NCBI GenBank assembly: GCA_028622995.1
Contig: JAJQJQ010000040.1
Span: 2,108,001 to 2,172,000, forward strand
Length of the DNA stretch: 64,000 nucleotides
Reading direction: 5' to 3'
Origin: Panagrolaimus kolymaensis
Lineage: Eukaryota; Nematoda; Chromadorea; Rhabditida; Panagrolaimidae
The notes beneath the pieces are model-generated. The model worked only from the letters and a program-made list of their open reading frames with translations. It was not told the origin of the DNA and ran no database searches. Below are positions 22,060 to 35,331 of this stretch, piece after piece. Position 1 is the stretch's first letter; every line of letters starts with the position of its first letter. The position numbers and the translations under genes were made by a program.

Positions 22060-22306
22060 CATTTATCTCTAAGCTATGAGAATTTTAAGATTTGTTGTTG
22101 TACATTGTGAAAAGTATAAGAATGTTCAAGAAAAAAAAAAATATTTCAACAAGCTCATAAAATTTATTTATTAATAATAAAATAGCAGCTATTAAGCCAT
22201 GTAATTTAATTATGTAAAAAAGTTGTTTGCTTTTTATCTTATTAATAATTTTAAATAAATTTATTATGGAAATGTTTTATGAAAAAAATAATAAAAAAAT
22301 TTAGGA

Positions 22307-25300
22307 TTAAACATCTTCTTCAAAATCTTCAAAAGTAAGTTTAAAAACAACTTGATCTTCAGAATGTTGTCTTTGGGTCCATGATGGTAAACGTCTTCTT
22401 TGATCTCCAATGGTTCGAGATCGAAGGAATGAATTTGGAAGTTTACAAAGCACGGGAGGAGAATGAAGGTCGATGGCATATTCGCGTTGTTCCTCGATAT
22501 CATTCAAACGGGATGAAGGGGAATTTCTTTTGGATTGGCCTTTGGGCGATGGGCTGTGTTCAGCTTCCGATGATGAAAGATCTTCCGATGAAGCCACGGG
22601 TGCCAAAGGCGGAAGTTCTTGAATAAGCTTTTCCCTAAAAAAATTAATTTATTAATTTTTTTTATTTTGAGCAAGAAAAAAACAAACTTTTCTTTATCCA
22701 AAAAGTCCAATTGTTCAACAAATAATTGTCGAGCTGTTTCAAGATTTGATGCACTGGTGCTTCGGGATCTTGGTGGCACTGGAGTTGTTGCATTTGGTTC
22801 ATCTAAAGTATCATTTGAACCTTTGGATGATGACATAGAGGTTCCAGCTGGTGGAGCAGTATCATCCGAAGTTCCCGAAGTTCTTCGATGTTCATCAATT
22901 TTGCGTAAATTTTCCGTGACCGTTTCACTTGCATGTTCAAGTTCCACAATTTGTGTTAAAGTTGAGCGATATTGTTTTAACTTTTCTTCTATTAAAGTAT
23001 GAACACAAACAACTTGTTTTTGAACGTCTAAAAGTTGCTCTTGAGCATGTACAATAATGTTTCTTCTCAAAATACAAGGAGCAAAAATAACTGCTAAATT
23101 TGAAGCAGACATTTTATTAACACTTTCCTGAAAAAATAAAAGATTTCAATTTTTTTTTATTGTACCAGACGCAAGACAAACTTGATGCGCTATTCTTGAT
23201 AAATGAAACATTAATCGATCGAGGACGGCTTTATTATTTTTTGGTAGCATATCCACCATGACACTGAGGCAACGAATACGTTCGCCTGGTTCTTTGACTT
23301 CTGAAATTTCAATTTTTAAGGTTCCAAGCACAAATGAATTGAAGCTTACCAGAAACATTTAAAAAGTTTTCATAAAGTTCAAATGGAATCAAAGGTTCAG
23401 CCATTTCACGAAAGAATGCTTTTACCAATGTTGCCACAACATGCACCGGAGTTTCGTCAAAGTTGAGCTCTTCTTGATCTATAAAAATTGTATATCTTTT
23501 TTAAATATTCCTTTATTGGAATAAACTCACTTTCTTCAGTTTCAACCATTTTTCGAATATTTCTTACAGTTGGTAATGCGCCACTTTTACGATAAATCCC
23601 TTCAATAAATAATGCTCTCACTTCGATGCTTGTCATTAATTTACTTAAAACTATTGGCAATGGATGATCATCATCAACAAGTAAATTTAAATCCGCACCA
23701 AAAAATCTATTTTGAACCTTTAATAAACCCAGGATTTTAAACATTTATGAATGAATAAAAAATTATTTAAAATTATTACCTGCTCATTTGTTGTCGCTTT
23801 AGTACACATATAATTTACTTTAACATGGCATTTTTTGTGACAACTTAATCGACAATTTATACAAATAAAAATTTTCTCCGCGTGCCACATAAACTGAAAA
23901 AAGAAGCATAGAAGCTATGTTTAAAAAAAGTGGGGTTAATACCTGATTACAAATTTCGCAATAAGTTGGAACATGAACAAAATCTAATTTAAAGCGATGA
24001 CCATTATGAAGCGTAACATCAGATTTCCGCCTTTTCTTTCGAACACTTTGGAACTAAAATGAGAGTGGTTTAATTTTAATAAGCTAAAGTAATCATCTTT
24101 TAAAAAATATCGCACAAAATTTATTTCTCTGTTTCAATTCTTACTAACCACTTTTGGAAAAATATTGTCAAAAATGGTTAGTTTCCATAATAAAAATTAT
24201 TCGATCAAACTTACTTTGATAATACTTGATTTTTTTCCTGCACTTTTTCTTTTTATTTGTTGCTGCATAAATTCATTTAAAAATCCTCGAAAAGCATTCA
24301 CTCCCAAATTTGTTGGAAAGGTAACATGTTCTTGAGTGCAAACTTTTGTTAATAGCCCTTCAAAAGTTGTAATGAGATCACGGTATTTTAAATTGGTTTT
24401 ATCTTCCTAAAAAATATATTAATTTTTTTTTCAAGATCAACTTTTTAATTTACCGTTAAAACAGCTTCATAACCTATCAATTCCATGTGGAATTCTTTTA
24501 AAGATTTTTTAAAAAGTGCATCCACAAACGTTTCTCGCTTCTTTTTCTTTTCTTGTTCAAGGCTGCATTGTTTTTTGAAAATGAATATACTAAATTGTCT
24601 TAAATCATCCGTGGTTTCAATAATCATTGCAGCTGGATCAGTTTGTTGTTTGGTTTTAGTTAAATTAAAATTGCTTTGTTGTTGTGAAAATGAACCTTGA
24701 GGAGATCCTGATGTTCCTGGAGCATTTGGTGAAACTGAATGCCTTGGTGTTTTTATTAAATCCCATGGCTTTTTACCCAAAGCTGTTGATGCCTCAAATG
24801 TTGGTGAAGTAGGATTGCATGGAAGTTTTGAAGCATAAATGGAACATTCTTTATGGAATGAAAGTTTACAATCTGTAAATATTTTTGCATCAATTGATAT
24901 CTTTCACAAAATAAAATATAACTTACATGAACATTTATAACCTTGTGCAAAAATGCTGCTAACAACTTTACCACAAACAGCGCAGGTTTCACTTTTATGC
25001 AATCGACTCATTTTAAATTTATGTGCAATGTGAACGGGTGGTGGCTCAACTCCTGAATTTTTCTTTGTTGCTGAAACGAGCGAAATGGTTTCCAATTCGC
25101 TTTCACTTGGAATTCCTTCAAATTTCCGACCCAATAAAGCTTTTAAATGCTTTCGAGCTTTCATAAAACCCATTCCAGCTTTAGATTTGGTTTTTCCTTC
25201 AGCCATCTGTAATATTTTCATCATTGGTAGAGGGAGTTTGTTATCATTATTGTTGTTTAGGCTTACTTCTCCATCTTTTGTTATTAAATCAGGTCGTTGA

Positions 25301-28300
25301 ATTTGATCGCTTTCCGTACTTGCTGCTCTTCGTAACATTTTAAGTTTGGCTGTGGAAGCTGTGGTTGCAAGGGATTGACGTCGATGAAAGAGATTATCCG
25401 ATGCCTCTCTAAAGAAACCATGTATTTATAAACCTTTAAAAAAATAAACTAACCCAATAAGTTTAAGCCTCGCATCTTCAAGAATGAAAGTAGCATCAAG
25501 ATCGATTTCAGATTGGCTAAAAATATAAAACCATAATAATTTTAAAAGTTTATTTTTAGCTTTCATTTTTGTTTGAAGTTATTCAAACAAACATAAAGAA
25601 AAAACATAGCGTTTGAATTTGAACTGATAACATTAAAGAAAAGCAGCAATGTTTTTACTTTGATAAGCAAAAAAGGGCTTAAAACAATAAAGAGACTGTT
25701 TTTTTCTTCGCCGAAAACTTTTTTTAATGCCAAAAATAAATTTACCCTTCTTCATCCTCTTCCTCTTCACTGTCACCCCCATCGACTTGTTGAATGGTTT
25801 CTTCATCGGAGATATCTACACCCTCATCATCTTCAGCTTCAGTAAATTCTGAACCCGTAAAACTTCCAGATGAAGGTAAAACTAAAACAGTTTGAACATC
25901 TGAATCTTGATAGAAGCATGGAAGGCCATTGGCGGCTTTAAGCAACTCATATTTTTCTCGCATTTTTTTTCCTCTTGCAATTGCTTGAATTCGAGTAACT
26001 GTATCCATAATTAATCGATATTTTTTCATTGCCACATATCGTCTAAAATATGTTTGAATACAAAGTGCGGCATCCATTCGTTGACGAATTCGATTTCGAA
26101 CAAGCATACCTCGACTCAATGCCTAAAAAACATATTCCATCCAAGTTTCTTTAAAACTCAAGCTTTACTTGTAAATTAATAATACCAGCTCGTAATTTTA
26201 AGTATTTTCGCCTTGCTAAAATTGATCTAAACCAATGCTGTAAAGTATAAATATGTTCCATAATAATTCGATGAAGATGGTCATCCAATAAAAGTTTTTC
26301 AGCATCACGAAGAAATATTTTTGTCCTACCATATTGAACATTATTTTCATCGATATATGGATGCTTAGAAATAAATTTTTCAACATCTTGTCGTGAGCTT
26401 TTTTGACCATTTGGTAATAAAATACGATATTGATTTATAAATGGCTAAAAAATTGAAGGGGATTTAATACTGTAATAAAAGAAATAGTTAAGATTGCTTT
26501 AGAAAAATTCGTAAAAATTATAAAAATGGAAACGGCTATGCTTTTTAAAATTGTAATTTTTAAATGTAAAAGTTTTTTTATAGTGGGATTTAAATTTCAA
26601 AATTTTCTTTTGAACCTCTTCCAAAAGTATTTATTTTGCCAATTAATGGCTCAGTGAGGAATTCAGGTCCCTGAAAATTTTCCTGAACCGTGCGTTCGGT
26701 TCCACCTTCGGGAAGAGAGTACTCCTTTTTTCATTTTTTTCTTCTGTTTCTTATTTTATTTTTACATTTTAAATTTTGACATTTAAAATCTTGCCATGAA
26801 ACAATTTCAAAAAAAAGAATTCCGATTTTTTCTTTCTTTATATATCGCCAATGGGCTCAGATATTTCAGTAATAATGTTTACTCATTTTTTTTTATTAAT
26901 CTCCAACTATTTTTTGTTATGACTAACCTCATATTCAATTCGAACACTATAACCAGCACGACGAATTCGAACAGTTTCAAGCATACCCGTATAACGCAAC
27001 TGTCTTAAAATAATATTATCATCAAAATAATTTGGAATTTTTTCATTATTTGATTTAATACATCGAATAAAATATGGCGTTGCACTTGATAAGCTTTTCA
27101 TCAAACGAGAAAGAGAATATTCAAATTGTCGACTAACAGATGATGGTTTATTTGATAATGGCTTTTTACCTATTATTTCTTTAACTGCTTGCAGCGATCG
27201 CAAAGTAGGTTGCCTTTCTGGTTTTTGTTTAGTATGAGGCTTTTTAGCCCGCGTTACAATAGTTTTAAAAACGGATATATCGCAAAAATCAGGTACAATG
27301 GCTTCTGAGATTTCTCCACGAAGGAATGCGGATAAATGAGAATCAGAGCCACGTTTATGTGAAGCATTGAGAGGTTCATTTGGAACCATGAGGCGATCAA
27401 GAGATTCAGCTCTTCGAATTGTTCGAAATTGTACACCTTTTTTAAAAGCATTAACCGCTCTATAAATTTAAATTGTTGTTAACGAAAGTTGTAAACCTGT
27501 AATATTTCATACCGAAAAGTATTTCGAACCAAATTCCATCGATATATTGCAATTGGATCATCTCCAACTAATTCTCTCACAAATGCACTTTTACTATTTT
27601 TTAATACCATCATAACATCATGCCTCATAAGATCCTTATTTTTCTCACGAAATCCAGCAATTTGATATTTAACTTTTCCAGCATAATGAGCAATAATAAA
27701 TGCATCTTCTTTTTTATGTGGAATTTCATAATATTCATTGGCTTTTAAAAAAGTATTCATTTTATCCAACATACTTTGATCTGTGCCATTATTAATGTTT
27801 GATTCTTCATCAATAAGTCGAAAAAGCCCATATGGTTTTTGTTGAAACAAATGTACGCATTCGGTGTTATCCGTGTATTCAATATTTGTCCACGTAATAT
27901 TTTCTTTTAAATATTCTTCCTAAAAATAAAGTTTTATTTAACAGAATATTTCGAGAAGCTGCCATTCATATTAGAACACTGCAATTTCTTTACACATAGT
28001 TATCAAAAAAAGAAGAAAAGATGATGATTGATCTTTATTAAAATGATAGTAATTAAGTTTAAACAATTTTTTCATTAAAATTATTACCTTCGCTCAAGGG
28101 AAGGTTAAAAAATATAACTATTTTTAATTTTTTTACTCACTTGTTCGAATTGAAAAATATGTTGATTAAAATAAGCTTGTAAATGTTCATTTGCATAATT
28201 AATACACAATTGTTCAAATGAATTCCATTCAGCTCCAACATCTTCAAAACCAAAAATATCCAATATTCCAATATAATAACCTTTCTTTCGAATAGCAGTA

Positions 28301-30132
28301 TCACGTTTAATTAAAGCTTGATTCATTCGAAGTACAATCCAATGAAATAAGGCATTATATAAACATTTGGCCATTGCGTTTTTATTAAAAACTGCTTCAG
28401 AAACATTATATCTAGTTATAACTGTGTCGTTTCTGAGCACTGTTCTTCGCATGGTTAAAGCTTGATGAAGTTGTTGAGCTTTAATATTGAGGAGTTCGGC
28501 GATAACATCGATGAGTTCTTCATTACCAATATATGCATTTTCATCCGAATGATATCCAGGTCGTTTAATGAATTCAATATTTCCGAGTAATAAAACAGCA
28601 GAAATCATACCAAATATTTTATTTTGCGAATCTTTAGAAAATCCTACGGCTTCCATAGAATGTTTAAGCCTTTCATATTCATATTTTTCATTTATTCCCT
28701 CGCATGAAAAGAAACTATTTTGATTTAAATAATGATAATCATTGGGTTTTAATAGGAAATGTTTCTTCCTGTCTTCCTCAGAAGCTCCTTCAAGTAAATA
28801 ATAAAATACATGATAGTTTCGTTCTCCAACAGCTTGAGAAATGATTCGACTCTTTTCAAGAAGATAAATTTCAACATTTGCTCTAAAAAAAAGTTATAAT
28901 TTTCAAATTGATCATATAATTAAATAAACAAACCCAGAAACCATTCCATTTTCGCGATAATTTACTTTAATAAATTTTCCAAATCGGCTGCTATTATTAT
29001 TTTGCACGGTCACAGCATTCCCAAAAGCTTCCAAAACTGGACCAGCAGAAAGTAAAGTTTGTTCCACGCTTGAACCATCGCTGCCTTTTTGAGACAGCGT
29101 TGTTAAATGATGGAGGAGAAAGTTAGTGGATTCAGTTTTGCCTGATCCACTTTCACCACTAATAACCACGCATTGACTTTCTTTGATTCGTAACATGCTA
29201 AAAAGATGATTTATGAATAACCAAAGAGAGCGTTTAAGCTTACTTGTGATAAGTAATATCAGCAATGGCAAAAATATGAGGTGGTAATGCTCCGAGTCGC
29301 CGACTTTGAGAATAAAGCCGAGCATATTTGGGATTATAAATAGGAAAAAAATTAAAAGGATTTACGGCAACCAAAATTGGGCCAATATACGTATATATGT
29401 GTCCGCTATTAAATCTATCCCTGAGATTATCCAATAATGTTTGTTCAGTAAGTTCTGGTAACATACATAAATCTGCATATTCACGATCCTATAAAAATAT
29501 TTGAGATTGAAAAAAGTGTTTATTTATAATTAAAAGTTCAAAGACTTTCTTCAGTTGACTAACCTGTGGCTGTGTAAGAAATTTAGCAAGGAAAGAATCG
29601 ATAGTGCTTGAAGTTTCAGTGCTCACGAAATTTATATTAGGCACTTGGGGCCGTGATCCTTTTTGCCTCATTACGAATCGAGTTTTAGGCATGGTTGGTT
29701 CATTGCTATTATCGGGAAGATTTCGAGACCACAACAATTGAACCCCAACGGGATATTCGCCTCTGTCAAGGCGCCTTTCTTTGAAAGTTCTGCCATCCAA
29801 GGTTCCAAGCGTTTCGAAAATTTCAAAATCGTCAATATTATTGCTTGAAAAATCTAAAAATTATTTAATTATGAACATAATAAGTTTAATGGGTATTTAC
29901 CGTCTCTTTGTGCAAGAATTTTTTCAATTAATTCTTCCGTGGTTGCCCGTTTATGAAAATCAACTTTAATTTTACGATCCATATTTTCAGGATTGAATTG
30001 ATATAAATAAACAGTGACAGCTTGAACATGACAATCTTCGGGTGCCGCGATGGTGAGGGCTCGACGGGGAAACATTGCTGTATTTAAAAGGTTAATCTGC
30101 CCTGTGGCAGTTGAAAGGGAATCAAGACTCAT
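22307..30132 (-). CDS. hum-7: Class IX unconventional myosin with RhoGAP domain (HUM-7-like)
   Basis: About 20 exons from ATG 30132 to TAA 22307 encode roughly 2,000 residues. The domain order is that of myosin IX: N-terminal RA (Ras-association) domain; motor with P-loop GESGSGKT, switch [11 protein letters not shown] and switch II DIFGFE; a long basic loop 2 rich in Lys/Arg/Pro; the converter; IQ motifs around [18 protein letters not shown] and [13 protein letters not shown]; an acidic segment; and two C1 zinc fingers ([13 protein letters not shown] and [10 protein letters not shown]). A RhoGAP domain ([24 protein letters not shown]) and a Ser-rich tail follow. Myosin IX walks on actin and switches off Rho through its GAP. 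In C. elegans, HUM-7 works in morphogenesis. One 486-base intron (26929-26444) is far longer than most and holds an odd structured patch. Minor exon borders may be off by a few bases. Confidence 0.93.
26596..26731 (-). other. GC-richer, hairpin-rich insert inside a hum-7 intron
   Basis: Within the long intron after the RIEYE exon, the minus strand holds a patch with three successive self-complementary elements: GAGTACTC (perfect palindrome), GAACCG..CGGTTC, and TTCAGG..CCTGAA. It is also open for about 45 codons ([15 protein letters not shown], then ...[16 protein letters not shown] and a stop). The flanking myosin exons join perfectly without it. It may be a dispersed repeat, a structured RNA, or a stop-containing cassette exon. 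I cannot identify it. Confidence 0.35.
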
Positions 30133-32161
30133 GGTTGTATTTTTGGATTCAAAACACTCTCTCAACAGCGAATACGTCGTTTTTTAATAATAATAATAAT
30201 AATATATTAAAAATGTGATTTTTAAGATTTACGTTCATGTAGTAACTTTGAAAAAATTTCGAAATGAATGATGATGAATAATATAATTGAATGAATAAAA
30301 ACTGGAGAGAGATAATATCTGTTTGAAACTGAGATAAATATTCTATGGGATAATCAGACACAAATCATCACAAAAAAATAATGATTTAAAAAACACGTGC
30401 TTGAATAATTTTTTTTTGATAGTTGGTTGAATGAATGAATGATTTGAGGGATCAAAGCAAATAATTTTTGAAATGAGGGCTTAAAGCTAGCTGATTTTTT
30501 TATGTTATTGATTAGTTGGTTGTGGAAGGTTGATCGGTGGCGTGAAGAATAACAGAAAGAAATATTTTTATTGTTGCTTTCTTGCTTGCTTTCTTCCGTT
30601 GTTGTAGTTGTTGTTGTTGGGTGAGAATAAGTAGACAAGTTTTTGTGTTTTCTTATTTTCTTGCCACTCGACGGCAACACCTCAAAGAAGTGATTGTTTA
30701 AAAAATATTTTAAACTTAAAACTTAAAAAATTTCTGACAAAAAATAAACGCGTATTGTTTTAAAAAACATTCATATACAAAAGCTATAAGCAAGCTATTG
30801 AATCCCGGAATAAGCGCAAGGAAAAAAGTCATGCGGATTTTTAGAAATCAACAAAAAAAGATTTAAGCGTTGAATTAAAAAAAGCGCAAATCTCATTGAA
30901 AATAAAAATAAAATCAAGAAAGAAGAAAGGTATACATACATACACCTGCAGGCTCAAAAAGTTTTAGAGAAGGATAAAGAAAGAAGCAAGCGAGGAAGAG
31001 CAACAAAAGCATCCCATGCATTTACTTCTTATTTTTCTTCTTTTTTGTGTCTTTAATGTTTTAAGCTGTTGCTGCTGCTGCTTGCTTGTTTAATCCACAT
31101 CCTTACTCATAGAGCCAAGCATTTTTTACTCTTCTGTTCAAAGGAAGATTTGCACTTCAATATAGATATATCCGTGGCTTTGCTTGTGTGCTGCTTTTTC
31201 TTCTTTGCCGCCCTCAAACAAAAAAATCAAATGGGGCTTCGTCATTTCACGAGATTTTTTACTTTTTCGTTCTCTTTCCTTCTCTCTTGCTTGCAGCAAC
31301 AGCACATACAAACAACAATCTTTAAGCACAAATAAAGTCGATTTATTTAATCGGTTAACCTCTTTCTTCTTTTGAGATATCAGATGATTAAGAAATGAGT
31401 GTTCAATTATGAATTAATTTGTTTGGATTTCTGGAGATAAAAACCGTTAATTCATTTTTCTGAAACGCATATAAATTAAACTTCTTTTATTGATAATGAT
31501 TTGCAATTTTTTAATTTTACAAAAATAAATTCACTTAATACTTCCGTAAAATTTTTCTGTAGTCCATTGTCTCTAGCTTGAAATGAAAAATTTTCCAAAT
31601 ACATTTTCTTCAAATTCTCATATGTTAGCCTACCAATGAAATTTTTCTCATTCTTTTTCTTCTTCTATTATTAGGTACTTCCGTTTTTTTATTGTCTGAT
31701 TGGTTGGTTGACTTACGTCATTGGTGTCACATTGAATTTCTTCGGCAAAAATATTTAATTGACAATGTTTAACCTTTGTTCACGATGGCTCCAATCTCTT
31801 TTTTTTGTTGTGAAAGAAAAGAAGCAAAAGTATTTTATGCTTTTGTTTTTTAAAAAGTACCACCGAATTGTGTCAAATTCAAAGTGAAAAGGAAAAATAA
31901 TCTTTTGAAAAGAAGAATAAAGATTTTTTTATCACGTTTAAAAAATGATGTTCAAGGGAGTTGATGAAAATTTTCCGATAGATGCGTTAAGAAACTTTGA
32001 AAAGTTATATCGAGAAATTTATTTATAACGAAAAAACAGCGCCGCAAACTTTACAAAAAAATGTTTGGATTGCAAAAAGTTGAAGTTGGAATGAAAGCGA
32101 AAAATTTCAATCCTCCTTCCACCTTCACTTTCGTTTTTTCATTATTTTTGTTGATTTAAGC
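30133..32161. other. Intergenic: hum-7 upstream region and GUSB 3' side
   Basis: No gene is supported. The part up to about 31.0 kb is the likely hum-7 promoter and 5' leader. A (TAA)6 microsatellite at 30185-30203, a GTT-rich tract near 30597-30620 and a (GCT)4 run near 31071 are the only simple repeats noted. Short open frames on both strands near 31.1-31.4 kb look like chance. Confidence 0.5.
30185..30203. repeat. (TAA)n microsatellite
   Basis: Six tandem TAA units directly upstream of the hum-7 coding start; likely variable in length. Confidence 0.7.
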
Positions 32162-34591
32162 TTAAGGATTGAGTTGAGCATACCGCTTCTTGAGTAAATA
32201 AGCAGCCATCTTAGGTTGTCTTTGCCTGGTTAAAACACCTTTATGATTTCCAACCACGCGAGTTGTAGCTAAATTTAAAAATAAAGATTAAATTAAATTT
32301 TTCTCACGCCAACGCTTTTTTGTGTAATGCAAAATTGAACTCACATTGATCGGTCATAAAATCAGCAAAATTCCATATCATTTCACCCGTTAAATGACCT
32401 TTTTTTTTTAAGAAATCAATGGCTTCATGAGTTTTAGAAAGGAGTTCAACTTGATATTGAACTGAAAAAGATACCGATGGTTCGGTTGACATTCCTTCAA
32501 TGGTATCTGCACCATATTCGCTAAGAATCATGGGTTTATGAAATTTTTTCCGCCAACCCAAAATATCTCCAACTAAGCTTCCATTTATGCTTTCAAGATT
32601 TCCATGATTTATATACCATCCATAATATCGATTAAGACAAATTAAATCAACAAGATCTGCAACTTGTTCAAAGAATTGGCTTACGGAAAAAACAATTGTG
32701 GCTGGGCGAGAATGATCAAGTCGATGAATTTGATCAATCAAAGCACTAAATAAATTTCAAATATCAGCTTTAGTTAATTAAAAAAAGCTCACTTAAAATA
32801 TTCTCTAGATTCTTTTTTATTTGTTGCTGGTTCATTTGCTATTGACCACATAATTATCGAAGGATGGCGATGATCCCTCTTGAATAAGTCTAATAACATT
32901 TGTTGATGGAGTTTCAAAGTGGCTTTAGGGAATAATCTAAAAACTGAATTCTATAAACTGCAGCTTTTGTTACAAACGATTTTGAATATTATGTTTTGTT
33001 TAAGCTGATTTTTAATTTTGCTCATTTTTTCTTTTTGAAACTTACGTCAATCCAACAGCAGGGGTTTCAGCAATAACAACGATACCTCTTCGATCAGCTT
33101 CATAAGCTCTTTCTTCACTATACGGGTAATGAGAGGTACGATAACAATTTCCGTGCATCCATTCAAGCATGTTTAAATCTTTAGTCATTACAACTTGATT
33201 AAATCCTCTTCCAAAAAGCTGCAAATAAAAAGAACTCAAGTTTTTTTTGAAGTGTATCAAATGTAAACAAACATCAAAATCCTCATGCATTCCAAATCCC
33301 AAACAATAAAACTTTTTTCCATTAATAAAAATATTATCAGAATTCAATGTAATTGTTCGAAATCCAAATGTTTCACGATAAATATCAATCGTTTTGCTTT
33401 TCGGTACATTATTTAATTGGATCTAAAGATATGCTTTTTTGTAATGACAAACAATCAAATTTTAAAATGCATTTTTCTAAACTTTTAAATACCGCGACTA
33501 AAAAGTTAAAAATCTCTCATTTTTTATTACCTCCATAACATAAAGTGATGCATCACCATAACCTCTCGGCCACCATAGATCAAATTTGGAAGGATCTAAT
33601 TCAGTTTTATCAGTGACTCCAGTGGCATTCCAAATGGACTTTGATATACCGGTTCCTTTTTTATAAACATAAACTTCTATTTCATATTCAGGCATTGGAC
33701 GATTATTGAGTTCTATGCTGTATTCAATGTTACCTAAATATTATATTTAACTCTCTTCATCAAAAAACAAAAAATTACCGACCTTTAGCATCAGCAAAAA
33801 GAGTCAAATCTTTAATATAAATAATTGGAAGCTTTAAAATTTTAACAGATCTCAAAATTCCAGCATAATTGAAGAAATCAAAATTAGGCGAAAACGAAAC
33901 TCCTTCATAATCAAAAGTTTTAATTTTTTGATATTCTCCCTGTGGAATAGTTTCATGTGAGAGAGTATTATTCACAGCTACGGTAAGAACATTGAGTTTA
34001 TGAGCAAATGGTTCTATCTCAAATTCAAATGGTAAATGTCCGCCTATGTGTTCACCAATAAATTCACCATTGAGATACTTTAATAGAAAAAAATGTGAAA
34101 TAAGAAAATACATATAAAAAACTTACAACTCTTGCATAATATTGAACGCTTTCAAATTTTAAAACGTTTAATAAATGATGCTCATATTTAGATTGATAAA
34201 AATTTGTTTGGTACCAAACCCAACCTAAATGCTCACGCAATGATTTTTCTGCTGATAATTCATTGTATGCTGAAGGAACAGGCATCACAGTTGCATTCTA
34301 AAAGCTTCGCTTTTAAAAATTTTACGCAACAATAAAAATAAAGTACTTTGGAGGTAGATAAATCTTTCAAATACCATTCATTTTTGATTCCAATACCATC
34401 TGAATCAAATGGTTCTTGAACAAATGTCCAAAGCCCATCTAAACTATCAAAACGTCGAACTTCATTTTTCTGTAAAAAAAAGCAATAAATTTAAAAAACA
34501 ATATTATTTACGTGGTATTTACTTGAGCATATAAACTTCCATTACAAAATGGAAAACATAAACTAAAGATTAGAAAAAATATTTTTATCAT
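32162..34591 (-). CDS. GUSB: Beta-glucuronidase (GH2)
   Basis: Ten exons (34591-34523, 34469-34347, 34297-34127, 34077-33783, 33733-33531, 33422-33273, 33218-33046, 32936-32793, 32745-32345, 32268-32162) close in phase to 611 residues, near the ~650 of the human enzyme. A signal peptide leads the protein, so it enters the secretory route to lysosomes, where it removes terminal glucuronate from glycosaminoglycans. The three GH2 parts are visible: sugar-binding N-terminal domain, immunoglobulin-like domain, and barrel with [13 protein letters not shown]. The acid/base Glu is in WSIANEP (about 430) and the nucleophile Glu in SEYGAD (about 519). Their spacing of 89 equals that in the human enzyme (451/540). 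The tail [20 protein letters not shown] is also conserved. The start at MIKIFF is chosen because it gives a clean signal peptide. One donor, GTCGGT at the fourth exon end, is unusual. Confidence 0.95.
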
Positions 34592-35331
34592 TTTGAAGGG
34601 CACATCCACAAAACTTGTTAACATAAGGCAGAGTGAATTAAAAAAAAGAAGAGCAAAATCACTGAACAAAGAAAAACACACAGGGCAGTCAGCGGTGGCC
34701 AATTAATCTAAAAAAATAAATCAATGAGTCGATATTTTTTTTGTGCATTTGATTCATATTGGCATTTGACATAAATTGAAAAATAATACATACACAAACT
34801 CTTTAAAAAACCGTTGCATTCTTTTTTCCCGATGTTAATGAAGAAAAGTAATAAACCGCAAAAAAAATTTTTTTTTATGTATTTATGCTTTTATCAATGA
34901 AAAAAAGTGTTTTTTTTTTATAGTAGTAGTAAGATCTCTTCTTTTTTTAGCACTAAAACCAATATTTACTTTCTTTAAATTTCAATGAACGCTAAAACTT
35001 CAAAAATAAATTTAAAGAACAAATTATTGATATCAAAAAAGGAAACGCTAAAGTAATTTTTAACCGCCAAAAATTGTCATCAAAATTTTCTTACATAAAT
35101 GTGTTATTATAAATACAATTCACTGTTTTCTTCATATCTATGCGACCTTTTTTAATGGTATTAAAAGATGATTGGAAAGCCAAAATCTAAAACAACATAA
35201 GCGAGCTTAATCACAATATATAAAATTTAAGGGTTATTGGAAAGGCTTTTTAATAATAAAGAATGAATGAACCAATTTGTTTTAAAATATTTTATTTACA
35301 CATACAAAAAATGAAATAATAATATGAAAGA
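34592..35331. other. Intergenic, nothing recognised
   Basis: AT-rich spacer holding the GUSB upstream region and the 3' side of the next minus-strand gene. No open frame or repeat worth calling. Confidence 0.5.

Noticed and set aside
26596..26731. Group II intron or maturase remnant
   Set aside because: The CACGGTTC hairpin recalls group II intron elements, but there is no domain V consensus, boundary motif or reverse transcriptase.
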